A DNA stretch of 64,000 bases from Prevotella sp. GTDB lineage: Bacteria > Bacteroidota > Bacteroidia > Bacteroidales > Bacteroidaceae. Below the pieces are notes generated by a model, which was given only the letters and a program-made list of their open reading frames with translations, had not been told where the DNA came from and did no database searches. Position numbers and translations under genes: made by a program. Position 1 is the first letter of the stretch. Each line of letters begins with the position of its first letter. Location of the stretch: the NCBI GenBank assembly GCA_017412705.1, contig JAFPWS010000079.1, forward strand, positions 1 to 64,000. Reading direction: 5' to 3'. Below are positions 52,762-63,043 of this stretch, piece by piece.

Positions 52762-54186
52762 CTAATGCTTGTTGACGGTCTTTAATACTTCTTCGTTAAT
52801 GGTTACGGGGTATTTCTTGCGCAGGTCGGCTACCCAGAGGCGTTCCATCTCGTCCTGCAGGTCGGCAACGACGAGTCCGCGGACGTCGGTGTAGTCCTGC
52901 GGCTTCTTAAGCATCTTGCCATAGGTGGCGTCGATGGGGTAGCCCTTGACGCTGTCGACCTTGGCATCGCGTACCTTGAACTCCTCGCGGTCGATGAGGG
53001 CATTGTCGCCTTTCTTGAAAAGCCCTTTCTCCACACGGATGCGGATGACGGAGTCGCCATTGAAGGTGGTGCGCAGGGCTTCGTTCCAGTCGTCGAACTT
53101 CAGCTTCTTGACGCACTTGGCCACAGCCTTGACGTCAGCCTCGTCCTTCACGTGGTAGGCCATGCCCTTGAAGCGGGGCTCGTCCCAGCGGTACTTCTTC
53201 TTGTTCTTCTTGAAGTAGCGCGCCAGGGCCTCTTCGTCCTTGGCAGCCTTGTCCCAGATGGTCTGGTTGCTGATTTCGTAGAGCAGCAGACCGTCGTGGT
53301 ACTCCTTGATGAGGTAGCGCATCTCAGGGTTGGCTGCAGCCAGCGAGTCAGCACGCTGTTCCAGCAGATGCTCCTTGGTGACGGTATTCCCGGAGGCCTT
53401 CACGAGGGCGTCGAGCTTACGGTCTGTGATGGCGTTGCGGGCACCACGCTGGTCGAGGAAGCGCAGGATGTTGTCCTTATGGTACTCGAAGGGTTCCAGC
53501 TGCTTGCGCTCCTTCATCTTGATGATGTGCCAGCCAAAAGGCGAGAGCACGGGTTTGCTCAACTCGTCAGGCTGGAGGGAAAAGGCGGCATCCTCGAACT
53601 CCTTGACCATCTGGTTGCGCGAGAACCATCCCAGCATGCCACCACGCTGTGAAGAGCCCGGGTCTTGTGACACTTGCTTGGCCAGGGCCTCGAAGTCGGC
53701 ACCAGCCTGCAAGGCGGTGTATACGGAGTCGATGCGACGCTTGGCGTCACGTTGCTGGGCATCGGTAGCCTTCTGGGGTATCGTGATGAGGATGTGACCA
53801 GCCATCACCAGCCCGTCAGGGCCGATGTTCTTCAGCGTCTGGTCGTATACCTCATGCGCCTCTGCCAGCATGTCGTCGTCAGTCACGAAGGTGGGACGTA
53901 CTTGTTGGTCGCGATATTGGGCAAACTCAGTGAGATAGGCTGTCGTCGTGTCGATACGGGCATCCAGTGCAGCCTGCACCTTGAGCTTGTAGTTCACAAA
54001 AAGGTCGACATACTCCTCTACCGACTTCTTGTCAATGACACCGTCGGTATTGTTCTTATTGTAAGAATATTCAAACTCTGAGCGTGGAACGTCAACGCCA
54101 GCCACTGTCATGACGACAGGGTCGGACGTCTGTGCCTGCGCAGTAACAGCTGCCACCAGCAGCATGCCAAACAATGCTTTTTTCAT
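52762..54186 (-). CDS. Second SurA/PpiC-type peptidylprolyl isomerase
   Basis: This 474-residue exported protein has the signal MKKALFGMLLVAAVTAQAQ. The N-terminal part (VDVPRSEFEYSYNKNN ... YVDLFVNYKLKVQAAL) resembles the SurA chaperone domain, followed by a clear parvulin domain (MAGHILITIP ... QDPGSSQRGGMLGWFSRNQM ... SPFGWHIIKMKERKQL, about 125-225) and a divergent C-terminal half. ATG at 54186 is chosen for its signal peptide. The gene begins one base past the guaB stop. Two different foldases side by side suit the high load of outer-membrane barrels in this organism. Confidence 0.88.
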   Translation of the reverse strand: MKKALFGMLLVAAVTAQAQTSDPVVMTVAGVDVPRSEFEYSYNKNNTDGVIDKKSVEEYVDLFVNYKLKVQAALDARIDTTTAYLTEFAQYRDQQVRPTFVTDDDMLAEAHEVYDQTLKNIGPDGLVMAGHILITIPQKATDAQQRDAKRRIDSVYTALQAGADFEALAKQVSQDPGSSQRGGMLGWFSRNQMVKEFEDAAFSLQPDELSKPVLSPFGWHIIKMKERKQLEPFEYHKDNILRFLDQRGARNAITDRKLDALVKASGNTVTKEHLLEQRADSLAAANPEMRYLIKEYHDGLLLYEISNQTIWDKAAKDEEALARYFKKNKKKYRWDEPRFKGMAYHVKDEADVKAVAKCVKKLKFDDWNEALRTTFNGDSVIRIRVEKGLFKKGDNALIDREEFKVRDAKVDSVKGYPIDATYGKMLKKPQDYTDVRGLVVADLQDEMERLWVADLRKKYPVTINEEVLKTVNKH

Positions 54187-54187
54187 C

Positions 54188-55796
<1,609 letters not shown>

Positions 55797-57980
55797 CTAA
55801 TTCGCCATTTCGCTGATGAACTTGATGCGAACCAGTCGGATTTCGTCTTCCGAGCATTCTGCACCCAGCTCCTGGATGGCATCTTCCAGCGAGTCGGTCT
55901 CGCTCTCTGCGAAGTAGTCGTAGATGTCGTCCACATGGTCCTCGTCCATCACCTCGTCAAGGAAATAGTCGATGTTGAGCTTGGTACCGCTATAGACGAT
56001 GGCTTCCACCTCGTCGAGCAGTTCATCGAAGTCGAGACCCTGGGCTGTGGCAATGTCGTCAAGGGCTATCTGGCGGTCAATGGCCTGGATAATCTTCACC
56101 TTCAGGATAGACTTCTTGGCCACCGTACGGACACGCATGTCTGCCTGGCGCTCAATGTCGTTCTCGTCGCAGTAGTGCTTGATGAGGTCGACGAACTCCT
56201 TGGCATAGGGCTGGCGCACCTTGCCCTCGCCCACACCCTGGATGTTCTTTAGCTCCTCCAGATTGACAGGGAAGTCTGTAGCCATCTGCTCGATGCTGAC
56301 ATCCTGGAAGATGACGTATGGGGGGCGTCCCAGCTTCTTGCTGACCTTCTTGCGCAGGTCTTTGAGCATGGCGCTAAGCGTCTGGTCAAGAGCGCTGATG
56401 GTAGCCTCGTGCTCGAGAGTCGAATCGTATTCGCCGTTGAACTCGTTATCCTCGACAATCATGAACGACGCGGGGCTCTTCATGAACTTCTTGCCGGCGG
56501 AGGTGAGCTTCAGCAGGCCATAGTTCTCGACATCCTTCTTCAGGTAGCCTGCCAGCAGGGCCTGACGAATGACGGGATTCCAGAGTTTCTTCTCGTATTC
56601 CTCGCCTGTCCCGAACAGTTCGTGGTTCTGGTGCTTGTGCGAGAGAATCTCTTCTGTCTCGCGACCTGTCACGAAGTCTATCACGTGGTCGGAACGGAAG
56701 TTCTCCTTCAGCACCTGCACGGTCTTGAGCACGATGAGCAACAAGTCCTTGGCCTCCAGCTCCTTCTTGGGGTGCAGACAGTTGTCGCAGTTGTGACAGT
56801 TCTCCTCGTGATACTCCTCGCCAAAGTAGTGGAGCAGCATCTTACGACGACAGACGGAACTCTCAGCATAGGCAGCAGTCTCTGCCAGCAGCTGGCGTCC
56901 GATGTCTTGCTCTGCCACAGGTTTTCCCTCCATGAACTTATCCAGCTTCTGCAGGTCTTTCTGGGCGTAGAACGTGATGCACATGCCCTCGCCTCCGTCG
57001 CGACCTGCACGACCAGTCTCCTGATAGTAGCCTTCCAACGACTTGGGAATGTCGTAATGGATGACGAAGCGTACGTCGGGCTTGTCAATACCCATGCCAA
57101 AGGCGATGGTAGCCACGATGACGTCTATCTCCTCCATGAGGAAGTCGTCCTGTGTCTGAGAGCGCAGGGCAGACTCTAAACCGGCATGGTAGGGTGCAGC
57201 CTTGATGTCGTTGGCTTTCAGTATTTCCGCCAGCTCCTCCACCTTCTTGCGCGAGAGACAGTAGATGATGCCGCTTTTGCCAGGGTGTTGCTTGATGAAG
57301 CGGATGATGTCCTTGTCAACCTCAGTGGTCTTGGGGCGTACCTCGTAATACAGGTTAGGACGGTTGAACGAACTCTTGAATTCGGTGGCGTCAATGATAC
57401 CCAGATTTTTCTTGATGTCGGTGCGCACCTTGTCTGTAGCCGTTGCTGTGAGGGCAATCACAGGGGCGTTCCCTATCTCGTTGATAATAGGACGGATACG
57501 GCGATATTCAGGACGGAAGTCGTGCCCCCACTCAGAGATACAGTGGGCCTCGTCGACAGCATAGAACGATATCTTGGCTTGCTTGAGGAACTCGACGTTC
57601 TCTTCCTTGGTCAGCGACTCAGGAGCGACATAGAGCAGCTTGGTCTTGCCTGCCAGGATGTCGGCCTTCACCTGGTCGATAGCTGCTTTGTTGAGCGACG
57701 AGTTCAGGTAGTGAGCTGTGCCTTCCTCACTCATGGAGCTGATGACGTCCACCTGGTTCTTCATCAGGGCTATGAGAGGCGATATGACGATGGCCGTGCC
57801 TTCCATCAGCAGGGAAGGCAGCTGGTAGCACAGCGACTTGCCACCACCCGTGGGCATGAGCACAAAGGTGTCCTTGCCGTCGAGCACGTTTTGCACAATG
57901 GCTTCCTGGTCGCCCTTGAACTTGTCAAAGCCGAAATATTTCTTCAGCGCTTCTGTCAGATTCTGTTTCTTTTTTGCCAT
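55797..57980 (-). CDS. recQ: ATP-dependent DNA helicase RecQ
   Basis: This 727-residue 3'-5' helicase acts in recombination and fork repair. Walker A is MPTGGGKSLCYQLP and motif II is VDEAHCISEWGHDFRPEY. The RecA-like half 2 has the YYQETGRAGRDG motif VI, followed by the zinc-binding RQC domain with Cys residues in SVCRRKML ... CHNCDNC and an HRDC-like domain near residues 520-600. About 100 extra residues follow, with an acidic end (DDIYDYFAESETDSLEDAIQ). ATG at 57980 (MAKKKQNLTEALKKYF) is chosen; the in-frame one at 58034 lies inside clpX. It follows clpX by 16 nt. Confidence 0.95.
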   Translation of the reverse strand: MAKKKQNLTEALKKYFGFDKFKGDQEAIVQNVLDGKDTFVLMPTGGGKSLCYQLPSLLMEGTAIVISPLIALMKNQVDVISSMSEEGTAHYLNSSLNKAAIDQVKADILAGKTKLLYVAPESLTKEENVEFLKQAKISFYAVDEAHCISEWGHDFRPEYRRIRPIINEIGNAPVIALTATATDKVRTDIKKNLGIIDATEFKSSFNRPNLYYEVRPKTTEVDKDIIRFIKQHPGKSGIIYCLSRKKVEELAEILKANDIKAAPYHAGLESALRSQTQDDFLMEEIDVIVATIAFGMGIDKPDVRFVIHYDIPKSLEGYYQETGRAGRDGGEGMCITFYAQKDLQKLDKFMEGKPVAEQDIGRQLLAETAAYAESSVCRRKMLLHYFGEEYHEENCHNCDNCLHPKKELEAKDLLLIVLKTVQVLKENFRSDHVIDFVTGRETEEILSHKHQNHELFGTGEEYEKKLWNPVIRQALLAGYLKKDVENYGLLKLTSAGKKFMKSPASFMIVEDNEFNGEYDSTLEHEATISALDQTLSAMLKDLRKKVSKKLGRPPYVIFQDVSIEQMATDFPVNLEELKNIQGVGEGKVRQPYAKEFVDLIKHYCDENDIERQADMRVRTVAKKSILKVKIIQAIDRQIALDDIATAQGLDFDELLDEVEAIVYSGTKLNIDYFLDEVMDEDHVDDIYDYFAESETDSLEDAIQELGAECSEDEIRLVRIKFISEMAN

Positions 57981-57996
57981 AGACTTTTTAAGGGTG

Positions 57997-59211
57997 TTAT
58001 TGCAGATGTGACTTGTCGAGCTGCTGCTTGGCATACTCGGCTGTCACCTCAAAGGATTTAGTTCGCTTAGAGGGTATTTCAAACATAGCGTCCATCATGA
58101 TGCTCTCCACGATGGAGCGCAGTCCGCGGGCTCCCAGCTTGTACTCTACCGCCTTGTCGACAATGAGCGTCAGGGCCTCGGGGGTAAAGGTCAGCTTGAT
58201 GCCGTCCATGTCAAACAGTTTCACGTACTGTTTGACGATGGAGTTCTTAGGCTCTGTAAGTATCTTTGTCAGAGCCGCTTGGTCAAGTGGATTCAGATAG
58301 GTCAGCACGGGCAGACGTCCGATAATTTCGGGGATGAGTCCGAATGATTTCAGGTCCTGGGGAGCAATGTACTGCATCAGGTTCTCCTTGTCAATCTTAC
58401 GCACGTGCTGCACGGAGTTGTATCCCACCACGTGGGTGTTCATACGCTGTGCTATCTTACGCTCTATGCCGTCGAAGGCACCGCCACATATAAACAGGAT
58501 GTTATGCGTGTCTACAGATATGTAGTCCTGGTCGGGGTGCTTGCGTCCTCCCTTGGGAGGTACGTTGACGTTGGTGCCTTCCAGCAGTTTCAGCAATCCC
58601 TGCTGCACGCCTTCGCCACTGACGTCGCGGGTGATGGAGGGATTGTCCGACTTTCGGGCTATCTTGTCTATCTCGTCAATGAAGACGATGCCTCGCTGGG
58701 CTGCTTCCACATTGTAGTCGGCAACCTGCAGCAGGCGTGTCAGGATGCTCTCTACATCTTCGCCCACATAGCCGGCTTCCGTGAAGACGGTAGCGTCGAC
58801 GATGGTGAAGGGCACATCCAGCAGCTTGGCAATGGTACGGGCCAGAAGGGTCTTGCCTGTTCCTGTCGAGCCTACCATGATGATGTTCGACTTCTCTATC
58901 TCTACCTCATTCTCCGAGGTTGGTTGCTGCAGGCGCTTATAGTGGTTGTATACAGCAACGCTGAGATAGCGTTTGGCCTCGTCCTGGCCAATGACATACT
59001 GGTCCAGGTGATTCTTGATTTCCTTGGGTTTGGGAATGCGCTTCAACTGGAAATCCTGGTTGGGCTTCTTGGCATCAGGACCATAGCCGTTGGCAGTAGC
59101 CACCTGATAGGCCTGTACGGCACAGTCTTCACAGATACAGCCGTCCACACCCGTTATCAGGAGCTTTACCTCGCGCTCTGAGCGCCCACAGAAATTACAT
59201 CTCTTTGCCAT
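57997..59211 (-). CDS. clpX: ATP-dependent Clp protease ATPase subunit ClpX
   Basis: This 404-residue AAA+ unfoldase feeds substrates into ClpP. The N-terminal zinc domain has [11 protein letters not shown] and CICEDC, Walker A is [11 protein letters not shown], Walker B is [11 protein letters not shown], and the arginine-finger region is near [14 protein letters not shown]. The ClpP-binding loop normally IGF/LGF should lie near DLKSFG, but I cannot place it with certainty. It starts 10 nt after clpP, so the two are in one transcript. Confidence 0.96.
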   Translation of the reverse strand: MAKRCNFCGRSEREVKLLITGVDGCICEDCAVQAYQVATANGYGPDAKKPNQDFQLKRIPKPKEIKNHLDQYVIGQDEAKRYLSVAVYNHYKRLQQPTSENEVEIEKSNIIMVGSTGTGKTLLARTIAKLLDVPFTIVDATVFTEAGYVGEDVESILTRLLQVADYNVEAAQRGIVFIDEIDKIARKSDNPSITRDVSGEGVQQGLLKLLEGTNVNVPPKGGRKHPDQDYISVDTHNILFICGGAFDGIERKIAQRMNTHVVGYNSVQHVRKIDKENLMQYIAPQDLKSFGLIPEIIGRLPVLTYLNPLDQAALTKILTEPKNSIVKQYVKLFDMDGIKLTFTPEALTLIVDKAVEYKLGARGLRSIVESIMMDAMFEIPSKRTKSFEVTAEYAKQQLDKSHLQ

Positions 59212-59221
59212 TTCCTACCTC

Positions 59222-59887
59222 TTACTTCTTTTTGAGCACTTGGTCAATCATGCCATACTCCTTAGCCTCGTCAGCCGTCATCCAGTAGTTGCGGTCTGAG
59301 TCGTTCCACACCTTGTCGTAGGGTGTGTGCGAGTGTTCGCTGATGATGGTATACAGCTCTTTCTTGAACTTCATAATCTCCTTGGCCTCAATCTCGATAT
59401 CTGAGGCCTGTCCTTGTACACCACCTAAGGGCTGGTGTATCATGACGCGACTGTGGGGCAGGGCAGAGCGCTTGCCCTCAGTGCCGGCCACCAACAGGAC
59501 AGCAGCCATCGAAGCGGCCATGCCTGTGCAGATGGTGGCTACGTCAGAACTGATGAACTGCATGGTGTCGTAGATGCCCAGACCTGCTGTGACACTGCCG
59601 CCAGGCGAGTTGAGGTAGATGCTGATGTCCTTGCCCGGGTCAGCCTGTTCCAGGAACAGCAGCTGTGCCATGATGGTATTGGCCACGTAGTCGTCAATCT
59701 GCGTACCCAGAAAGATGATGCGGTCCATCATGAGTCGTGAGAACACGTCCATCTGCGTCACGTTCAACTGACGTTCCTCCAAGATATAAGGGTTCATGTA
59801 CTGGGCCTGTGCATTCATCACGTCGTCCAGCACAAGACCGTTAATACCAAGATGTTTGGTGGCATATTTTCTAAAATCGTTGTTCAT
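59222..59887 (-). CDS. clpP: ATP-dependent Clp protease proteolytic subunit
   Basis: This 221-residue serine protease forms the barrel of ClpXP. The catalytic triad is Ser126 in GMAASMAA, His151 in MIHQPLGG and Asp198 in NDSDRNYWM. The N-terminus is longer than in E. coli, which is normal for Bacteroidota. It is followed by clpX and recQ. Its own promoter (TAATTTTG at 59924-59917 on the minus strand) abuts the tig terminator hairpin. Confidence 0.97.
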   Translation of the reverse strand: MNNDFRKYATKHLGINGLVLDDVMNAQAQYMNPYILEERQLNVTQMDVFSRLMMDRIIFLGTQIDDYVANTIMAQLLFLEQADPGKDISIYLNSPGGSVTAGLGIYDTMQFISSDVATICTGMAASMAAVLLVAGTEGKRSALPHSRVMIHQPLGGVQGQASDIEIEAKEIMKFKKELYTIISEHSHTPYDKVWNDSDRNYWMTADEAKEYGMIDQVLKKK

Positions 59888-60002
59888 AATTCCTTCCTTA
59901 TATTTATAAGCAGATACAAAATTACAAAAAAAGTCAGAACGCCATGCATTCTGACCTGTTTTTTTTGGTTAAAGAATTATAAAGAGCCTGTTTCCTGCCT
60001 CT
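59888..60002. other. clpP promoter and tig terminator
   Basis: This 115-nt gap holds the clpP -7 element (59917-59924) next to a hairpin of GTCAGAA and TTCTGAC (59933-59955). No usual -33 TTG is seen at the expected position near 59944, which lies inside the hairpin loop. Confidence 0.65.
59926..59964. terminator. Bidirectional terminator hairpin after tig
   Basis: GTCAGAA and TTCTGAC form a 7-bp stem with a 9-nt loop. T-runs follow on both strands (TTTTTTT on the minus strand, CTGTTTTTTTT on the plus strand). It should end the tig transcript. Confidence 0.8.
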
Positions 60003-61373
60003 TTATTTCTCATTCAGCATCTTCTCGAAGGCGTCCAGCGTGATGTCCTTCTCGTTCAGCTTCACTACCTGCTTCAAGGCGGCAGTCAGCTTCACGTCGA
60101 CGGCACGGTCTACCAGACCGTCTACGTTCTCGCGCTTCTTCAGCATCTCCTGAGCGTAGTTGTCCAGATACTCGTCGGGGATGTTCGACATGCCATACTG
60201 TGCAAACTGTGCACGGGCTGCCTCCTTGGCAACAGCCTTCAGGTCGTCGTCCTCTACCTTGATGTTCTGGGCGGCAACCAGCTGCTCCTTGATGAGGTGC
60301 CAGCCAAGTTCCTTGATGCTGGCGTCGAAGTTCTTGTCTACGAAATCGTCAACATCCTTGCGGTCCTTGTTGTTCTGCTTCATCACACGCTTCAGCAGAG
60401 CCTCGGGGAACTCCAGCTTGCCAACCTTGTTCTCCATGTGGGCGCGTACGTCCAACAGGAACTTGTAGTCTGAGTCAGCCTTGAACTGCTGGCTGATCAT
60501 GTCGCTGATTCTCTGACGGAACTCCTTCTCGTCCTTCACGGTACCCTCGCCAAAGGTCTGGTCGAACAGCTGCTGGTTTACCTCAGCCTTGACAAAGCGT
60601 GAAATCTCAGTAATCTGGTAGGTGAAGTCGCCCGTGTGCTCGGCAACCTGGTCCTTCTCTATCTTCAGCAGCGAGCTTACCTCAACGTCGCTCTCGGGAT
60701 AAGCCTTGCGGGGATTCCAGGTGATGACGTCGCCCAGCTTGCAGCCGTCGAACAGCTTCTTCTGGTCGTCAACCTTCATATACTGGGGCATCAGCACAGC
60801 GTCAGCCACCTCAATGCCGCCTTCCTTGGCGTTGCCTTTCTCGTCCAGCTCACGCAGGTCTCCCTTAAGCATGTCGCGCTGCTCTGCGTCGTACTTCTCT
60901 ACCTTCTCATACTGTCCGGCACGGCTCTGGTACATGTCTACCTGCTGGTCAATCAGCTTGTCGTCGACAGTGATGTTATAGTAGTCAATCTTGTCGCGAC
61001 CTGTCAGTTCAGCCTTGAACTCAGGAGCTACGGCAATGTCGAACATGAAGGTCAGGGGCTTGTCGCCCTCGAAGTCGATAGGCTCCTGCTGCTCGCTGGG
61101 CAGGGGCTCGCCCAGCATCTGTATCTTGTTTTCGCGAACATACTCATACAGCTTCTCGCCCAGCATCTTGTTCACTGTGTCCACCTTTACAGCAGTGCCA
61201 TACTGGCGCTTGATGAGACTCATAGGAGTCTGACCAGGACGGAAACCGGGAACATTGGCGCGCTTACGATAGTCTTTCAGGGTCTTGTCAACCTCGCCCT
61301 GATAGTCTGCATTCTCCAGCGTGATAGTCATCAGACCATTCACCTTGTCAGGAGCTTCAAATGTGATATTCAT
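60003..61373 (-). CDS. tig: Trigger factor
   Basis: This 456-residue ribosome-bound chaperone folds nascent chains and has a peptidylprolyl isomerase domain. The ribosome-binding loop region reads RKRANVPGFRPGQTPM (about 33-48), very close to the family motif GFRPGKxP. The PPIase-like domain is about 150-250 and the C-terminal arms follow. The order tig, clpP, clpX is classic. It has a good promoter 50 nt upstream and ends before a terminator, so it is transcribed on its own. Confidence 0.95.
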   Translation of the reverse strand: MNITFEAPDKVNGLMTITLENADYQGEVDKTLKDYRKRANVPGFRPGQTPMSLIKRQYGTAVKVDTVNKMLGEKLYEYVRENKIQMLGEPLPSEQQEPIDFEGDKPLTFMFDIAVAPEFKAELTGRDKIDYYNITVDDKLIDQQVDMYQSRAGQYEKVEKYDAEQRDMLKGDLRELDEKGNAKEGGIEVADAVLMPQYMKVDDQKKLFDGCKLGDVITWNPRKAYPESDVEVSSLLKIEKDQVAEHTGDFTYQITEISRFVKAEVNQQLFDQTFGEGTVKDEKEFRQRISDMISQQFKADSDYKFLLDVRAHMENKVGKLEFPEALLKRVMKQNNKDRKDVDDFVDKNFDASIKELGWHLIKEQLVAAQNIKVEDDDLKAVAKEAARAQFAQYGMSNIPDEYLDNYAQEMLKKRENVDGLVDRAVDVKLTAALKQVVKLNEKDITLDAFEKMLNEK

Positions 61374-61420
61374 TTCGTCTTTATACCTTGTTTAATGTTA
61401 AATTATGCGTTTTGAGCGTG

Positions 61421-61450
61421 CAAAATTACAAAAACTAACGCAAACCACAA
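61421..61450 (-). promoter_or_regulatory. Promoter of tig
   Basis: The minus-strand TAATTTTG is at 61428-61421 and TTG at 61450-61448, spacing exactly 19. Confidence 0.85.
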
Positions 61451-61476
61451 AATAAAGCCGCTACTTTTTAATGTTT

Positions 61477-61530
61477 ATTCAAGTTTGCAGGCTCAACTTC
61501 AAGGGCAAGGGGAGCTTGTGAAACTTGAAT
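61477..61530. repeat. Long inverted repeat ATTCAAGTTT...AAACTTGAAT
   Basis: Perfect 10-bp arms at 61477-61486 and 61521-61530 enclose a second short stem (GCTC and GAGC), giving a 54-nt hairpin. It lies just upstream of the tig promoter. It is not followed by a T-run. Confidence 0.7.
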
Positions 61531-61593
61531 TAAGTGACCTATGATGGGTGAAAAACTATCAAGCGATTTTTGGTTTGGTGTAAGATGCACAAT

Positions 61594-61681
61594 AGTTACA
61601 TGCCGAGTAACCATGAGTTTGTCGGTAGGAAACTGCCAGTTTCTCGGCATGTAACTATCAGTTTGTCGGTAGGAAACTCTT
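61594..61681. repeat. Array of four 22-bp AGTTTC...GAAACT-type units
   Basis: Units at 61594, 61616, 61638 and 61660, each 22 bp. Units 2 and 4 match those at 46279 (AGTTTGTCGGTAGGAAACT). Units 1 and 3 are variants (AGTTACATGCCGAGTAAC and AGTTTCTCGGCATGTAACT) that are near reverse complements of each other. Confidence 0.9.
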
Positions 61682-61750
61682 GCTTTACTTTTCTTTCTCG
61701 TTAGCCATGTCGTAAAGGTGCGAAAAGAAATTGACGCATCCTATTCTTTT

Positions 61751-61825
61751 GTGTCGACACTTGGATTCGAACCAAGGACCCCCACCATGTCAAGGTGATA
61801 CTCTAACCAGCTGAGCTATGCCGAC
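61751..61825 (-). tRNA. tRNA-Val (anticodon GAC)
   Basis: On the minus strand GTCGGCA opens the acceptor stem, the D arm is TAGCTCAGCTGGTTAGAGT, the anticodon loop is TTGACAT with anticodon GAC, and the T arm has GGTTCGAATCC. The acceptor pairs with TGTCGAC, including one G-U pair. No CCA is encoded. It lies 14 nt after tRNA-Leu in the same transcript. The anticodon GAC reads GUC and GUU, complementing the TAC tRNA at 46439. Confidence 0.93.
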
Positions 61826-61839
61826 TTTTATGTTGTCTG

Positions 61840-61921
61840 TGCGCCTGACAGGACTCGAACCTGCACATCGTGAGATACTAGATCCTAAGTCTAGCGCGTC
61901 TACCAATTCCGCCACAGGCGC
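61840..61921 (-). tRNA. tRNA-Leu (anticodon TAG)
   Basis: On the minus strand GCGCCTG opens the acceptor, GGCGGAATTGGTAGACGCG forms the D arm typical of Leu tRNAs, the anticodon loop is CTTAGGA with anticodon TAG, a long variable arm (GTATCTCACGATGT) marks a class II tRNA, and GGTTCGAGTCC forms the T arm. The acceptor closes with CAGGCGC. No CCA is encoded. Confidence 0.95.
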
Positions 61922-62000
61922 TAATCCCTATGAAGGGACGAAGTCAATTCCTCTAAGAATCCACGGGGTCGATTCGTTTGACGGAGTTGATTTGCGGCGG

Positions 62001-62031
62001 CAAAGGTACAACATTTCTTTCAGATTACCAA
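62001..62031 (-). promoter_or_regulatory. Promoter of the tRNA-Leu/tRNA-Val unit
   Basis: The minus-strand TACCTTTG is at 62008-62001 and TTG at 62031-62029, with a 20-nt spacer. The tRNA-Leu 5' end is 80 nt downstream. The -33 element sits right beside the stop of the S41 protease gene. Confidence 0.8.
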
Positions 62032-62032
62032 A

Positions 62033-63043
62033 TTATTCTGCCAAAAGTTTTCGAGCAGTCTCTATAATGAGGTCAATACCTTGTGCTGTAGCCTCGTCAG
62101 TAAGCGCTGCAGGCACGTCGGGGGCTATGCCGAACTCGGTATGCTGTCGGTTGGCGTCGTACATGGGACAGGCCGAGAAGCGTACGTTCCAGCCATTGGG
62201 TAGGGAGCTGGACATGGGCATGCCGGAGCCTCCACCAGTATGGTCGCCGACGATTTTGACGTTAGGCAAGGCATGCATCCAGACAGCAAAGGCGTTGGCA
62301 GCGCTATAGACGCTGCGATTCGTCAGCACGCAGACGGGCTTGTGCCAGCGCAGGTTGCTGCTGGGCTCCAGGTATTGGGGCTCCAGGGACGAGAAGTCGC
62401 TATGGCCCGTTCCTGTCTTGTGCTGCATATAGCCTACCAGCGTCTTCTCCTGCACAAAGCGCCCTGCCAGTCGTTCTGCAGTCGTCAGTTCGCCGCCTCC
62501 GTTGTTGCGGATGTCAATGATGAGGCCTCTGCAGAGTGCCAGATAGGAAAAGACATCGTCCAGATTGCCCTCGCCTACGGGAACGGAGAACGACTCGTAG
62601 CGCAGATAGCCTATGTTGTCGTCCAACACCCGGTAGCTGACGCCGGCGGCAATCTTATAGTCGGTACCCATATAGCGTCGCTCTAACGTGTCGCTGTAGT
62701 TCTGCGGATAGCCCTCATGCCAGGCCCAGTAGCGTCCGTAGTCCATGGAGGTGGAGAGGTTGACGTGTCCGTCGCGTAGTTCCGAGAGCATGTCTGTCAG
62801 CACTTCGAAGAGCTGGGTCTCCGTCATCTTGTCGCTTACGCGTACCTTATAATTATTATATACACTCTGCCAGTCGAGCCCGTATTCATGCTGCTTGTAG
62901 TCGAAGAAGCAATAGTGCTCGTCAATCACTTGCCACAGTGCCTCGAAGTTGCCTGTAGGCGTGTCCGGCCGCTCGTCGGTGTCTATGCAGGAGAACAGTA
63001 GCCAAGAGCTGAGAGCTAAGAGCCAAAAGCTGATTTTTTTCAT
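62033..63043 (-). CDS. S41-family (tail-specific type) peptidase lipoprotein
   Basis: This 336-residue protein has a lipoprotein signal [19 protein letters not shown] (Cys19). It has a short N-terminal helical part and an S41 catalytic core with [14 protein letters not shown], the nucleophile Ser region [13 protein letters not shown], and [12 protein letters not shown]. No PDZ domain is obvious, as in the smaller C-terminal-processing-like enzymes of Bacteroidota. Substrates are not known. ATG at 63043 is chosen over a longer in-frame start at 63214, because it overlaps the upstream gene by 4 nt (ATGA) and gives the signal peptide. Confidence 0.88.
   Translation of the reverse strand: MKKISFWLLALSSWLLFSCIDTDERPDTPTGNFEALWQVIDEHYCFFDYKQHEYGLDWQSVYNNYKVRVSDKMTETQLFEVLTDMLSELRDGHVNLSTSMDYGRYWAWHEGYPQNYSDTLERRYMGTDYKIAAGVSYRVLDDNIGYLRYESFSVPVGEGNLDDVFSYLALCRGLIIDIRNNGGGELTTAERLAGRFVQEKTLVGYMQHKTGTGHSDFSSLEPQYLEPSSNLRWHKPVCVLTNRSVYSAANAFAVWMHALPNVKIVGDHTGGGSGMPMSSSLPNGWNVRFSACPMYDANRQHTEFGIAPDVPAALTDEATAQGIDLIIETARKLLAE

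Larger units (their letters stand above)
61451..61750. other. Intergenic region between tig and the tRNA pair
   Basis: These 300 nt hold a long hairpin (61477-61530) and four 22-bp units (61594-61681). I see no gene. A 60-codon frame on the minus strand (61468-61650) runs through the repeats and has no recognisable product. Confidence 0.6.

Noticed and set aside
61468-61650. A 60-codon minus-strand frame between tig and the tRNAs
   Set aside because: It crosses the hairpin and part of the 22-bp array, has no signal or domain, and lacks a promoter.
61840-61921. Integration site (att) at the tRNA genes
   Set aside because: No integrase and no duplicated tRNA 3' end are visible in the window.
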